This document shows positions 9,746-18,522 of a stretch of DNA of 64,000 nt, one piece after another. Every line of letters starts with the position of its first letter. Within the stretch, counting starts at the first letter, position 1. The position numbers were made by a program, and so were the translations under genes. Under the pieces are notes generated by a model. The model was not told the origin of the DNA. It saw only the letters and a list, made by a program, of their open reading frames with translations, and did no database searches. Source of the stretch: a marine actinobacterium PHSC20C1 (GTDB lineage Bacteria > Actinomycetota > Actinomycetes > Actinomycetales > Microbacteriaceae); NCBI GenBank assembly GCA_000153145.1, contig CH672415.1:608395-672394 (forward strand). The letters are read 5' to 3'.

Positions 9746-11110
9746 CTAGGAGTCAGCCTTGACGAGCAGCTGAATAAACATTGCATCTGTGCCGTGGCGG
9801 TGGGGCCACAACTGCACGTGACTTGCCTCGGGCAGGTCAAGCTCAGCCTTCGAAATTTCACGAAGAACGGCGGGGGTATCCATTTTCGACACGGAAGGCA
9901 CCTTGCGAAGGACCGAACCAACAATCGCTTTGGTTTCTGCCGCATGTGGTGAGCATGTGACATAAGCCAAGACACCACCCGGCTTCAACGCGGCGAGTGC
10001 GGAGTGCAGCAATGCCGTTTGTACAGCACCCAGTTGCGCGACGTCTCCCGGCTGCTTGCGCCAACGCGCCTCAGGACGGCGACGCAGTGCGCCGAGGCCA
10101 GTACACGGCGCGTCGAGGAGGATGCGGTCGAACTCCTCAGGATGATCTTGACCGATCTCAACACCGTCTTTCTCCCACACCACGGGTGGGGACTCGAAAA
10201 CTGCTAGAGCGTTGCGCACCAGTTTCGCGCGCGCAGGAATGAGTTCATTGGCGATCAGCGTAGCTCCGCCGATAAGCGCTTCAGCAGCGAGCAAGGCAGC
10301 TTTGCCACCGGGGCCAGCGCACATATCGAGCCATGACTCCCCCGCGACGATCGGACGCGCTCTGCTCAAGGTCAACGCGGCTAATTGCGAGCCTTCATCT
10401 TGAACCCGCGCTCTCCCCGAAGCAATCGCAGCGTTCTTGCCGGGATCGCCCTCGCGCAGAGTGCCGCCCACGGGCGAATACTCAGCGACCGTTACGTCGA
10501 TCGAAGCCGCGTCAGCAAAGCCGGGTAGCGCCGCGACAGAAACTCGAGCCGGCACATTGTCGGCGGCGAGAAGCCCCTCGAGCTCGTCCTCACGGCCTTC
10601 AGCAACAAGCACCTGCCTGAACGCACGCGTCACCCACATCGGATGCGAATACGCGAGAGCAAGAGCCTCTTCCCCCGAGCCTGCAGCGCCGATCACTCGT
10701 TCACGCCAAGTCTCTGCATCATGCTGAGTGATTGCACGCAGTACGGCGTTGACGAAACCAACTGCTGATCGGGTGCCGATTGTCTTTGCCAACCGAACAG
10801 ACTCGTCCACGGCGGCATGCGACGGCACACGCATCGACAAGAGCTGGTGCGTCGCTAGGCGCAATACGTCGAGGACGGGCGGATCGATCTTCGACACCGG
10901 ACGACCAGCAGCCTGGGCAATAACCGCGTCGTAATACCCCTGCATGCGCAAAGTACCGTAGGTAAGCTCAGTTGCGAGCCCAGCATCCGCGGGCGATAAC
11001 TTCGCGCGGTCGAGGTGCACCGGGAGAAGAAGGTTGGCGTACGCATCCGACTCTCGCACCGCCATGATTACATCGAGTGCGACCCGACGGGCTGACTGTG
11101 CGTAGCTCAC
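9746..11110 (-). CDS. rsmB: 16S rRNA m5C methyltransferase (RsmB/Sun)
   Basis: A SAM-dependent enzyme of the RsmB family that methylates a cytosine of 16S rRNA. An N-terminal NusB-like helical domain (about 1-140) precedes the Rossmann methyltransferase domain with DMCAGPGGKAALLA. The catalytic cysteines are in DAPCTGLG and VTCSPH. I placed the start at a GTG (VSYAQSARRVAL) that forms a GTGA overlap with the fmt stop. An ATG 13 codons further upstream would overlap fmt by 43 bases and is less likely. Confidence 0.95.
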   Translation of the reverse strand: MSYAQSARRVALDVIMAVRESDAYANLLLPVHLDRAKLSPADAGLATELTYGTLRMQGYYDAVIAQAAGRPVSKIDPPVLDVLRLATHQLLSMRVPSHAAVDESVRLAKTIGTRSAVGFVNAVLRAITQHDAETWRERVIGAAGSGEEALALAYSHPMWVTRAFRQVLVAEGREDELEGLLAADNVPARVSVAALPGFADAASIDVTVAEYSPVGGTLREGDPGKNAAIASGRARVQDEGSQLAALTLSRARPIVAGESWLDMCAGPGGKAALLAAEALIGGATLIANELIPARAKLVRNALAVFESPPVVWEKDGVEIGQDHPEEFDRILLDAPCTGLGALRRRPEARWRKQPGDVAQLGAVQTALLHSALAALKPGGVLAYVTCSPHAAETKAIVGSVLRKVPSVSKMDTPAVLREISKAELDLPEASHVQLWPHRHGTDAMFIQLLVKADS

Positions 11111-12036
11111 GAAGCCACCACCTCTGATTCTGAATTCAGGCCGCGCCACCAGGCTGCAGCATCCATTGCGTTACGTCCCTCGGGATGGACCCTCAGGAGC
11201 TCGATCGGTTCTGAAGCGGTGCCTACGAAGACCTTTTTGTTCACGAATGCGACGCGTCCGGCAGGAAGGGCCGGAGTATCCCTCGCAATTGCTGCCTCGA
11301 GGACTTTCAATCGCTTGCCACCAACAGAGGTAGACGCGCCCGGTTCGGGAGTCACTCCCCTAATGTGATTGTGGATTGCGGCTGCGGGTCGTGTCCACTC
11401 AATTGTGCCGTCAGCGAGAGACAGCTTTGGTGCCAAAGTAATCTCACCGGATTGAGCAACAGCGTGAGCGCTGCCGTCAGCGAGCGAATCAACCACCTGA
11501 ACGAGCAAACCGGCGCCTGAAACGGACAACTGTTGCAACAGGGCACCAGCCGTTTGCTGAGCGCCGATCGGCTGAGTCATGGTCGCGAAAACATCGCCGG
11601 CGTCCAGTTGCTCGACTAACTGAAACACGGTTGCCCCGGCGAGAGCATCGCCAGCCATAATCGCACGTTGAACCGGTGCCGCGCCTCGCCATTGAGGCAA
11701 GAGGGAAAAGTGAAGGTTTATCCAGCCTAAACGTGGAATAGCGAGTACATCCTTCGGAACGAGCCCGCCGTAAGCCACAATCACGCCAAGGTCAACGTCG
11801 AGGTCGCTAATCGCTTCCGAAGCAGTCGAATCAAGACGGTTTGCGCGGATGACGTCGATGTCGACTGCTTCAGCGCGCGCCGCAACTGGAGTCGGGGTCA
11901 TGACTCGACGACGTCCCTGAGCGGAGTCGGTGCGGGTGAGGACCCCCGCGATCTCATGATCGGTCTCAAGCAGCGCGTCGAGACTGGGAACAGCAACCTC
12001 GGGGCTACCGGCAAAAAGAAGACGCAATGAAGTCAT
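11107..12036 (-). CDS. fmt: methionyl-tRNA formyltransferase
   Basis: Fmt formylates the initiator Met-tRNA with 10-formyl-THF. The 309-residue protein contains the formyltransferase signature HFSLLPQWRGAAPVQRAI (catalytic His and neighbours) and a C-terminal OB-like tRNA-binding domain. It lies between priA and rsmB, the usual actinobacterial order, and shares four bases with rsmB. Confidence 0.97.
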   Translation of the reverse strand: MTSLRLLFAGSPEVAVPSLDALLETDHEIAGVLTRTDSAQGRRRVMTPTPVAARAEAVDIDVIRANRLDSTASEAISDLDVDLGVIVAYGGLVPKDVLAIPRLGWINLHFSLLPQWRGAAPVQRAIMAGDALAGATVFQLVEQLDAGDVFATMTQPIGAQQTAGALLQQLSVSGAGLLVQVVDSLADGSAHAVAQSGEITLAPKLSLADGTIEWTRPAAAIHNHIRGVTPEPGASTSVGGKRLKVLEAAIARDTPALPAGRVAFVNKKVFVGTASEPIELLRVHPEGRNAMDAAAWWRGLNSESEVVAS

Positions 12037-12081
12037 CCAGCAATTCTCTCGCGAAAAACTGGCAGTGCGCGCACTGCACGG

Positions 12082-14058
12082 TTAGAGATCGACAAAGGGC
12101 TCAAGATCGTCGAGGTGTACCCGGAGGCCAGGAGCCGGCTGATTCGCCCGGGGAGTGCCAGGCTTTCTGCTGCCGCGTGACACAGTCGTGGCTGCCACTA
12201 CTAGCGCCTTCAGTTGTTCAGCGACTGCTGGTCCGGCTTTGTAATCGAACCGGATGATCGTACGAACAATGCCATCTGGCAGGTCCACCGGCCCTAAGAC
12301 GTCGATGGGGTCTACTGGCAGCTTCTCGATGGCCTCCGCAACGAGCGCAACCCGGCCCGTGAGAGTGGCGACGCGCACTGCAGGCGGAAACCGCAGCTCT
12401 CGTCTATCCGCGAGTTCGGCGCGCGCGAAGTCCTCTTGACGCCAAGTGACAAGCGATGTGGCGAGTGCTCCCCCAGCACCGACGACAACTGCTGGCGCGC
12501 CGTCCGCGGCTAACGCAATCGCATTTGACCACCACCGAAGACAGTCTTCAGCAACACGCAAACTTTCGCGTGCGAGCATCCCTGCACCGTCAAGGAGAAG
12601 CACCGCTCGATAACCGCCGTCAGCTACCGGCTCTGCGCCGCGGGTCGCGATGACAAGCGATGGCTCCGCTGAAACTGTTGTCACTGGGTGATCACCGTCG
12701 GCAATGATCACTCGGAACCCAGGGAAGGCTCGCCCCAACTCGTCCGCAGTGCGCGCACTGCCTGAGCCCACCATGCGCAGGCGCGTTCCATCGCACTCGC
12801 GACAACGCCATTTAGCTGCCAACGCCCCACACCACACACAACTCGGGGTTGAGGAGGCTGAGCGTTGCGCGAGAGGACCGGCACACGTAGTGCACCGAGC
12901 CGTTTGCGAACAGTCCGCACACGCGAGCCGCGGTGCGTACCCAGGCCGCGCGACCTGCACAAGCACAGGGCCCTCATCGAGGCCGGCACGCGCTGCCTTC
13001 CAGGCGGACGACGGAATTCGGGCCATCGCTGCAAGTCGATCCTGACTCTCCTGATTGGCGGTAGGAATCACTTTTGGCGGCCGAATACCCCCGGGACTTA
13101 CCGCACCAAGCCAACCGAGTTCGACGAGTCTCTGCACTTCTGTGCTGCGCGAATGACTCAGAAAAACGAGAGAGCATCCTTGCTTTTCCTGACGCAGCAG
13201 TGCCGCATCGCGAGTGTGGACGTAGGGAGTGAGGTGTTCGCTATAGAGGGGGTCACCGTCATCCCACAGGACGATCAGTCCCAAGTGAGCCGCAGGCGCA
13301 TACACCGCAGAGCGATTTCCAATAATTACATAGGGAGTGCCATCGTGGGCTCTAAGAAAATTGCCGTAGCGGCGCTGATCACTCTGCCGCGCATCGAGGC
13401 GCAGCGTGCGATCGGCAGGCACAAGTGCAGCCACCGCCGCTTCTAACTGTTCCTGATCTCGGTAGTCCGGTGTGGCAAGAATTGCGGTTTGCCCGCCGGC
13501 AAGAGTTCGCGCAGCTAGTTCGGCCATAGTTTGTGCCCAACGACCGACCCAGCGCCCCGGGGCGACTTCGACAACTCCGGTCGGTGCTGCCATTGCGGCC
13601 CTTTTGCTCTCCGAGAGGAGAGTTGAGATGGCCCCCGCGTCGAAGTACGAAACAGGTTGCGGCGCTCCTGACGGGCTGTACGGTGACTCGTTTGCGTCCG
13701 GAAGTGACTTTTCGGCCCGTGCATGGCGTTTAGGGATACCGAGTCGCAACACATCGGCAGCAGTGCCCGCGGCACGATCCGCCACAGCGCGTGCGAGAGT
13801 CCACACCTCCGGAGCTAACACGGGGAACGGCGAAATCACCGAGTCAAGCTCGCTGAGTTTGCCCGCGAAACCAACCGTGTCCGTTATCTCGACGATCCAC
13901 CCCTCAACTACGCGACCCAGCGTCTTGAGCGGCACTTTGACTCGAACACCAGCACGTGCGGTCTGACGTAGCTCTTCAGGCACTGCGTAGTCGAACAGCC
14001 GATCAAGTTGAGGCAGCGGCGAGTCAATGAGCACCCGGGCAATGGATGCTTCACTCAT
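12082..14058 (-). CDS. priA: primosomal protein N' homologue lacking helicase motifs
   Basis: This corresponds to PriA, which rebuilds replication forks. The N-terminal fork-binding domain and all eight zinc-binding cysteines (380, 383, 389, 392, 407, 410, 419, 422) are kept. The Walker A region, normally GxTGSGKTE, reads AAPTGVVEVAPGRW (157-170). The DEEH box is replaced by WDDGDP (265-270). ATP hydrolysis is therefore unlikely. Such 'probable' PriA proteins are known in actinobacteria, and the role would be structural loading of the replisome. It ends 3 bases before metK in the minus-strand run. Confidence 0.93.
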   Translation of the reverse strand: MSEASIARVLIDSPLPQLDRLFDYAVPEELRQTARAGVRVKVPLKTLGRVVEGWIVEITDTVGFAGKLSELDSVISPFPVLAPEVWTLARAVADRAAGTAADVLRLGIPKRHARAEKSLPDANESPYSPSGAPQPVSYFDAGAISTLLSESKRAAMAAPTGVVEVAPGRWVGRWAQTMAELAARTLAGGQTAILATPDYRDQEQLEAAVAALVPADRTLRLDARQSDQRRYGNFLRAHDGTPYVIIGNRSAVYAPAAHLGLIVLWDDGDPLYSEHLTPYVHTRDAALLRQEKQGCSLVFLSHSRSTEVQRLVELGWLGAVSPGGIRPPKVIPTANQESQDRLAAMARIPSSAWKAARAGLDEGPVLVQVARPGYAPRLACADCSQTARCTTCAGPLAQRSASSTPSCVWCGALAAKWRCRECDGTRLRMVGSGSARTADELGRAFPGFRVIIADGDHPVTTVSAEPSLVIATRGAEPVADGGYRAVLLLDGAGMLARESLRVAEDCLRWWSNAIALAADGAPAVVVGAGGALATSLVTWRQEDFARAELADRRELRFPPAVRVATLTGRVALVAEAIEKLPVDPIDVLGPVDLPDGIVRTIIRFDYKAGPAVAEQLKALVVAATTVSRGSRKPGTPRANQPAPGLRVHLDDLEPFVDL

Positions 14059-14060
14059 CT

Positions 14061-15257
14061 CTAGAGCCCGGCGGCCCCGCGAAGAGCGTCAACGCGGTCA
14101 AGTCGCTCCCACGTGAACTCGGGGAGTTCACGGCCGAAGTGACCGTAGGTTGCGGTCTTCGCGTAGATGGGACGCAAAAGATCGAGATCACGAATGATCG
14201 CACCGGGACGCAAATCGAACACGTCATGAATAGCATCGAGAATCGTTTCATCGGAAACGTGTCCCGTTCCGAACGTCTCAACGTACAGGCTGACCGGCGC
14301 GGCACGGCCGATCGCATACGCAATCTGGATCTCAAGGCGATCAGCAAGCCCTGCAGCGACAGCGTTTTTAGCCACCCAGCGCATTGCGTACGTGGCAGAG
14401 CGGTCAACCTTTGAGGGGTCTTTGCCGCTGAATGCTCCACCCCCGTGACGAGAAGCTCCACCGTAGGTGTCTACGATGACTTTTCGACCGGTCACGCCAG
14501 CATCGCCCTGAGGCCCGCCGATCTCAAAACGGCCGCTCGGATTCACAATTGCGTTCAGGTTTGACAGATCGAGGCCCGAGCTCTCGGCAATGGGACGCAC
14601 GACGAGCTGTTCAATTTCTTCGCGCAGTTGCGCTGTCGAAATATTTGGGGAGTGCTGGGTGGAAAGCACAACGGTCTCAATACTGCGCGGAATCGAACCC
14701 TCGTAGCCGACGGTGACCTGAGTCTTGCCGTCCGGGCGCAAATAGTCGACGAGCCCGAGCTTGCGAACCTCAGCGAGACGCTCGGCCATACGGTGAGCGA
14801 ACCACACCGGCGCTGGCATGAGTTGAGGTGTTTCGTTCGTCGCGTAGCCGAACATGACGCCCTGATCGCCGGCACCGAGAATGTCGAGCTTGTCGTTTGA
14901 GTGACCTTCACGAGTCTCCAACGCGACATCAACGCCCTGGGCAATGTCTGGCGACTGAGCGCCGATAGAAATGGAAACCCCACACGAACGACCGTCAAAA
15001 CCGACATCCGAGGAGTTATAGCCAATTTCTGAGATTCGGTCGCGCACGATCGCTGGAATGTCCGCATAACCCGTCGTGGTCACTTCACCCGCAACGTGGA
15101 CTAAACCAGTCGTGACGAGAGTCTCGACTGCAACACGAGCGTTGGGATCTTCTTCGAGCAAAGCATCCAAGATGCTGTCACTGATCTGATCGCAAATTTT
15201 ATCGGGGTGTCCCTCGGTAACGGACTCCGAGGTGAAGGTGCGCAGGGGCGAAGTCAT
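14061..15257 (-). CDS. metK: S-adenosylmethionine synthase
   Basis: MetK makes SAM from methionine and ATP. The signature hexapeptides are intact: EGHPDK at 15-20, [12 protein letters not shown] for the ATP site and [17 protein letters not shown] for the phosphate/potassium site. Length 398 is normal. It lies between coaBC and priA; no riboswitch-like leader is evident in the 29-base gap before it. Confidence 0.98.
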   Translation of the reverse strand: MTSPLRTFTSESVTEGHPDKICDQISDSILDALLEEDPNARVAVETLVTTGLVHVAGEVTTTGYADIPAIVRDRISEIGYNSSDVGFDGRSCGVSISIGAQSPDIAQGVDVALETREGHSNDKLDILGAGDQGVMFGYATNETPQLMPAPVWFAHRMAERLAEVRKLGLVDYLRPDGKTQVTVGYEGSIPRSIETVVLSTQHSPNISTAQLREEIEQLVVRPIAESSGLDLSNLNAIVNPSGRFEIGGPQGDAGVTGRKVIVDTYGGASRHGGGAFSGKDPSKVDRSATYAMRWVAKNAVAAGLADRLEIQIAYAIGRAAPVSLYVETFGTGHVSDETILDAIHDVFDLRPGAIIRDLDLLRPIYAKTATYGHFGRELPEFTWERLDRVDALRGAAGL

Positions 15258-15286
15258 AAGCCGTCTCCGGTAGTGATGAATGGATG

Positions 15287-16486
15287 TCAGCGGGCTGCGA
15301 ACACAAGATCCAGAATGCGGTGGGCCACCGACAACTTGCTTCCGTTTGCCTCGCCCACTCTATCTCCGAGCTTGTTGATCACAATGACAGTGTTACGGTC
15401 TGAGGCAAAGCCTTCAGTCCAACCGACCCGGTTGATGACGAGAAAGTCGCAGCCCTTACGCGAAATCTTTGCCTGCCCGAGCTGTAGCAGCACGCTGTCG
15501 TCTGTTTCAGTCTCTGCCGCGAAGCCCACAATTATCTGATCGCGCGAACGATGGGACGATAACGTCCGCAAAATGTCTGGATTCTCTTCGAGCCGCAGTT
15601 CGAGAGTGCGTGAATCGCTACGCTTCTTGATCTTGGACTGAGCAGTCTCTGCTGGGCGATAGTCAGCAACCGCAGCGGCCATAACAACGAGATCTGCTGT
15701 CACCGCTTCAGCCTCAACAGCGGTCTGCAACTCCAGCGTCGTACCAACCTCAATTAGGCGCACTCCAACTGGGGGCGCTACTTCAAGGTTCGCGCCAATC
15801 AATGTGACGGATGCCCCGCGGGCTAGCGCAGCATTCGCAACAGCGACGCCCTGCTTACCACTTGAGCGATTACCGATGAATCTAACCGGATCGAGGGGCT
15901 CACGTGTGCCACCAGCAGTGACAAGCACCGTGCGCCCGGCGAGATCGTGACTGGATGCCACAGCAGCAAGCGCTGCAGCGACGATGTCGCTCGGTTCTGA
16001 CATCCGGCCCTGACCACTATCGGATCCGGTTAGTTGGCCAGTCTCCGGCCCAACGATGTGGATGCCGCGTGACCGCAGCGTCTCGATGTTTGCGACGGTC
16101 GCCGGGTTCTGCCACATTTCTGTGTGCATGGCTGGAGCGATTACGATCGGCGCGGTGCTCGCCAAAATCGTGTTGCCAAGGAAGTCACTCGCCTGGCCAG
16201 TAGCGATCTTTGCGATCGTGTGTGCCGTTGCCGGAGCAACCACTATGAGATCCGCCGCTTGGCCAACCGCTACGTGACGAACTTCATCAACACCTTCATA
16301 CAGGTCGGTATTGACTGGATTGCGGCTGATTGCCTCGAGTGTTGGCAGTCCAACAAACCGGAGAGCGTTGCTCGTGGCCACGACATGAACATCGTGGCCC
16401 GCGAGCACAAGCTCGCGCACAACAGAGACCGCCTTATAGGCAGCTATTCCGCCAGAAATTCCGACGACGACGTTGAGCGCGGCCAC
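15287..16486 (-). CDS. coaBC: bifunctional phosphopantothenoylcysteine decarboxylase / phosphopantothenate-cysteine ligase
   Basis: CoaBC carries out two successive steps of coenzyme A synthesis. The N-terminal flavoprotein half has SGGIAAYKA (FMN loop, residues 10-18) and [13 protein letters not shown]. The C-terminal ligase half begins near residue 185 with [18 protein letters not shown] and NRSSGKQG. The order rpoZ-coaBC-metK is standard for actinobacteria. Confidence 0.97.
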   Translation of the reverse strand: MAALNVVVGISGGIAAYKAVSVVRELVLAGHDVHVVATSNALRFVGLPTLEAISRNPVNTDLYEGVDEVRHVAVGQAADLIVVAPATAHTIAKIATGQASDFLGNTILASTAPIVIAPAMHTEMWQNPATVANIETLRSRGIHIVGPETGQLTGSDSGQGRMSEPSDIVAAALAAVASSHDLAGRTVLVTAGGTREPLDPVRFIGNRSSGKQGVAVANAALARGASVTLIGANLEVAPPVGVRLIEVGTTLELQTAVEAEAVTADLVVMAAAVADYRPAETAQSKIKKRSDSRTLELRLEENPDILRTLSSHRSRDQIIVGFAAETETDDSVLLQLGQAKISRKGCDFLVINRVGWTEGFASDRNTVIVINKLGDRVGEANGSKLSVAHRILDLVFAAR

Positions 16487-16497
16487 CGAAGTAGGTT

Positions 16498-16758
16498 CTA
16501 TTCGCCGCTGAGTCGCTTGAGTTCGAGCTTGTTCTCGTTGATCTCGTGAAGAGCAACTGAGAGAGGCTTGTCTTCGATCGTCGAGTCTACGAGTGGACCT
16601 ACGTTGTCGAACAGGCTTCCCTCGTGGAGGTCTGCGTAGTAGTCGTTGATCTGACGAGCACGCTTCGAAGCGAAGATTACGAGCTGGTACTTCGAGTCAA
16701 CCTTCGACAGCAGTTCGTCGATGGGGGGATCAATGATGCCCGAGTTCTTGTCAACCAT
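16498..16758 (-). CDS. rpoZ: RNA polymerase omega subunit
   Basis: Omega helps assemble and stabilise RNA polymerase. The 86-residue protein, starting [17 protein letters not shown], has the conserved [19 protein letters not shown] helix. An upstream in-frame ATG exists inside gmk but adds only Pro/Arg-rich residues; the chosen ATG overlaps the gmk stop by 8 bases, the same coupling seen at three other junctions here. Confidence 0.96.
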   Translation of the reverse strand: MVDKNSGIIDPPIDELLSKVDSKYQLVIFASKRARQINDYYADLHEGSLFDNVGPLVDSTIEDKPLSVALHEINENKLELKRLSGE

Positions 16759-17680
16759 TGGAGTGCTCCTTGGAGTCGGAAGTGGTCGCGCCAGCGGGCG
16801 CATCCATCAATTCTACGACTTCTTGAGCCGCTTGGCTTACTTCTGTGTTTACAACCTTCACATCGAACTCTTCTTGAGCCGCCAATTCGACCTTTGCAGT
16901 CTCTAGTCTGCGCGCCTGTTCTGCCGCATCTTCGGTTCCGCGTCCGATCAGTCGGCGCACCAATTCTTCCCAGGTTGGGGGCAATAGGAACACCAGTAGT
17001 GCTTCGGGCATGACACTTCGCACAGAGCGAGCACCCTGCAGATCAATCTCTAACAGAACGCGCTTGCCCTCGGAAAGCGCTGCGTCGATCGGTGGTCGTG
17101 GCGTGCCGTAACGGTACGAATTATGCACAACGGCCCACTCGAGCAATTGGTGATCCGCGATCATCCCATCAAACTGTTCATCACTCACGAAATAGTAATG
17201 AACACCGTCGATCTCCCCCGGACGCGGTTTGCGGGTGGTCGCCGAGACGCTAAGAAGGACATCCGGATGGTTCTCCCGAATGTAGCTCGACACTGTTCCC
17301 TTACCGACAGCTGTTGGCCCAGCCAGCACAACGAGTCGAGTTGGTTCTGGACCCTGACGATCAGATAGATAAGCAGTCAGTCGCTCCCGCTGTTTCGGGC
17401 CAAGACCTCCGACACGCTTGCGATCTGCGATAGACAATTCTTCCATGACCGATTCAACGCGTGTTGGGCCCAAGGAGGGAACGCTGAGTAGAAGTTCTCG
17501 CACTAGGAGTCGCGCTTCTGGGCTTTCCGGCGTCGACCACGCAATTCGAGCGACGCTGAGTGCGGTTCTCGCGCGCTCAGCTACTTCTCGTTTGACGGAT
17601 GCGCGTGCGCGACGTGCGGCAATCGCGGCCCGAGACGCAGCGGCACGATCAACCTCAGGTGGCTCAGGACGTGGACCCAT
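16751..17680 (-). CDS. gmk: fusion of mIHF-type DNA-binding domain with guanylate kinase
   Basis: A 309-residue protein in one uninterrupted frame. Residues ~12-106 resemble actinobacterial integration host factor (mIHF): an Ala/Arg-rich start ([16 protein letters not shown]), then a helix-hairpin-helix-like [19 protein letters not shown] and RRVGGLG-type [10 protein letters not shown]. Residues ~115-300 are guanylate kinase with P-loop GPTAVGKG (121-128), [15 protein letters not shown] and LLEIDLQGA. In most actinobacteria mihF and gmk are adjacent separate genes in this pyrF-mihF-gmk-rpoZ order; here they are joined. GMP phosphorylation is secure. DNA binding by the fused protein is inferred. 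Confidence 0.93.
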   Translation of the reverse strand: MGPRPEPPEVDRAAASRAAIAARRARASVKREVAERARTALSVARIAWSTPESPEARLLVRELLLSVPSLGPTRVESVMEELSIADRKRVGGLGPKQRERLTAYLSDRQGPEPTRLVVLAGPTAVGKGTVSSYIRENHPDVLLSVSATTRKPRPGEIDGVHYYFVSDEQFDGMIADHQLLEWAVVHNSYRYGTPRPPIDAALSEGKRVLLEIDLQGARSVRSVMPEALLVFLLPPTWEELVRRLIGRGTEDAAEQARRLETAKVELAAQEEFDVKVVNTEVSQAAQEVVELMDAPAGATTSDSKEHSNG

Positions 17681-18522
17681 CAGCGAACCTGCTCTCGTAG
17701 CTGAGATCGGAGTGAGCGCAACTCGGAAGGAATCTGACTTGAGCCCTCCTGAAGAACGCTCCGCGATACTGTGACAATAGTATTTGCGACGGCCACACCA
17801 TAGAGCTCGCGAGCCTGCTCGACGAGCGCGCCCTGAGCCCCGAATCCCGGCGCCAAGATAGGCAAATCGACGAGTTCAGCTGTGCGTAGACCATAGTCGG
17901 CGACATTTACCGTCGCACCAATCACAACGCCAAAAGAACCGAGACCGTTCTCAGTGTTCAACGCTTGCACGTCTCGAACAACACTTGCGGCAACCGTTGA
18001 GCCCTCATGCTCGCCGTCGACGATGCGGGCGGACTGGATGCTGTGGGCGGAAGCGTTCGAGGTTGCAGCGAGCACAAAGATTCCCTTGCCTGCGTCTCGC
18101 GCGAGCTCAAAAGGACCGGACAGTTCAGAAACGCCCTGATAGGCAACCGCGGTCATTGCGTCTGCTTCCAACGGTGATCCCGGAGTTAGCCATGCCTGAC
18201 CATACGCGTCAACCGACGACGAAAGATCGCCGCGCTTTACATCCGCGATGACGAGCAATCCAGCCGAACGCGCCAGAGCAAATGACTCCTCAAGCACCGC
18301 ATAACCGGCGGAACCGAAACGCTCGAAGAACGCAATTTGCGGCTTGATCATGCCGACATTGCCCGCCGCGGCATCCACGGCACGCAACGTGAACTCTCGA
18401 ACGCCGTGAGCGTCGTTAGAGAGCCCCCAACTTTCGAGCAAGAACGGATGCGGGTCAATGCCCATACAGACCCCACCGAACTCTTCGAAGGTGGCTGCCA
18501 GTCGTGCAGAAAAACTAGGCAT
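17680..18522 (-). CDS. pyrF: orotidine 5'-phosphate decarboxylase
   Basis: PyrF decarboxylates OMP to UMP, the last step of de novo pyrimidine synthesis. The catalytic segment [18 protein letters not shown] identifies the longer mycobacterial-type (type 2) enzyme. The chosen ATG ([17 protein letters not shown]) overlaps the carB stop by 8 bases and gives 280 residues; a longer in-frame reading adds 65 residues antiparallel to carB and is rejected. The stop shares one base with the gmk start. Confidence 0.96.
   Translation of the reverse strand: MPSFSARLAATFEEFGGVCMGIDPHPFLLESWGLSNDAHGVREFTLRAVDAAAGNVGMIKPQIAFFERFGSAGYAVLEESFALARSAGLLVIADVKRGDLSSSVDAYGQAWLTPGSPLEADAMTAVAYQGVSELSGPFELARDAGKGIFVLAATSNASAHSIQSARIVDGEHEGSTVAASVVRDVQALNTENGLGSFGVVIGATVNVADYGLRTAELVDLPILAPGFGAQGALVEQARELYGVAVANTIVTVSRSVLQEGSSQIPSELRSLRSQLREQVR

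Noticed and set aside
14061..15286. SAM riboswitch before metK and T-box before thrS or alaS
   Set aside because: The gaps before metK and alaS are too short, and no specifier/T-box sequence is seen before thrS.
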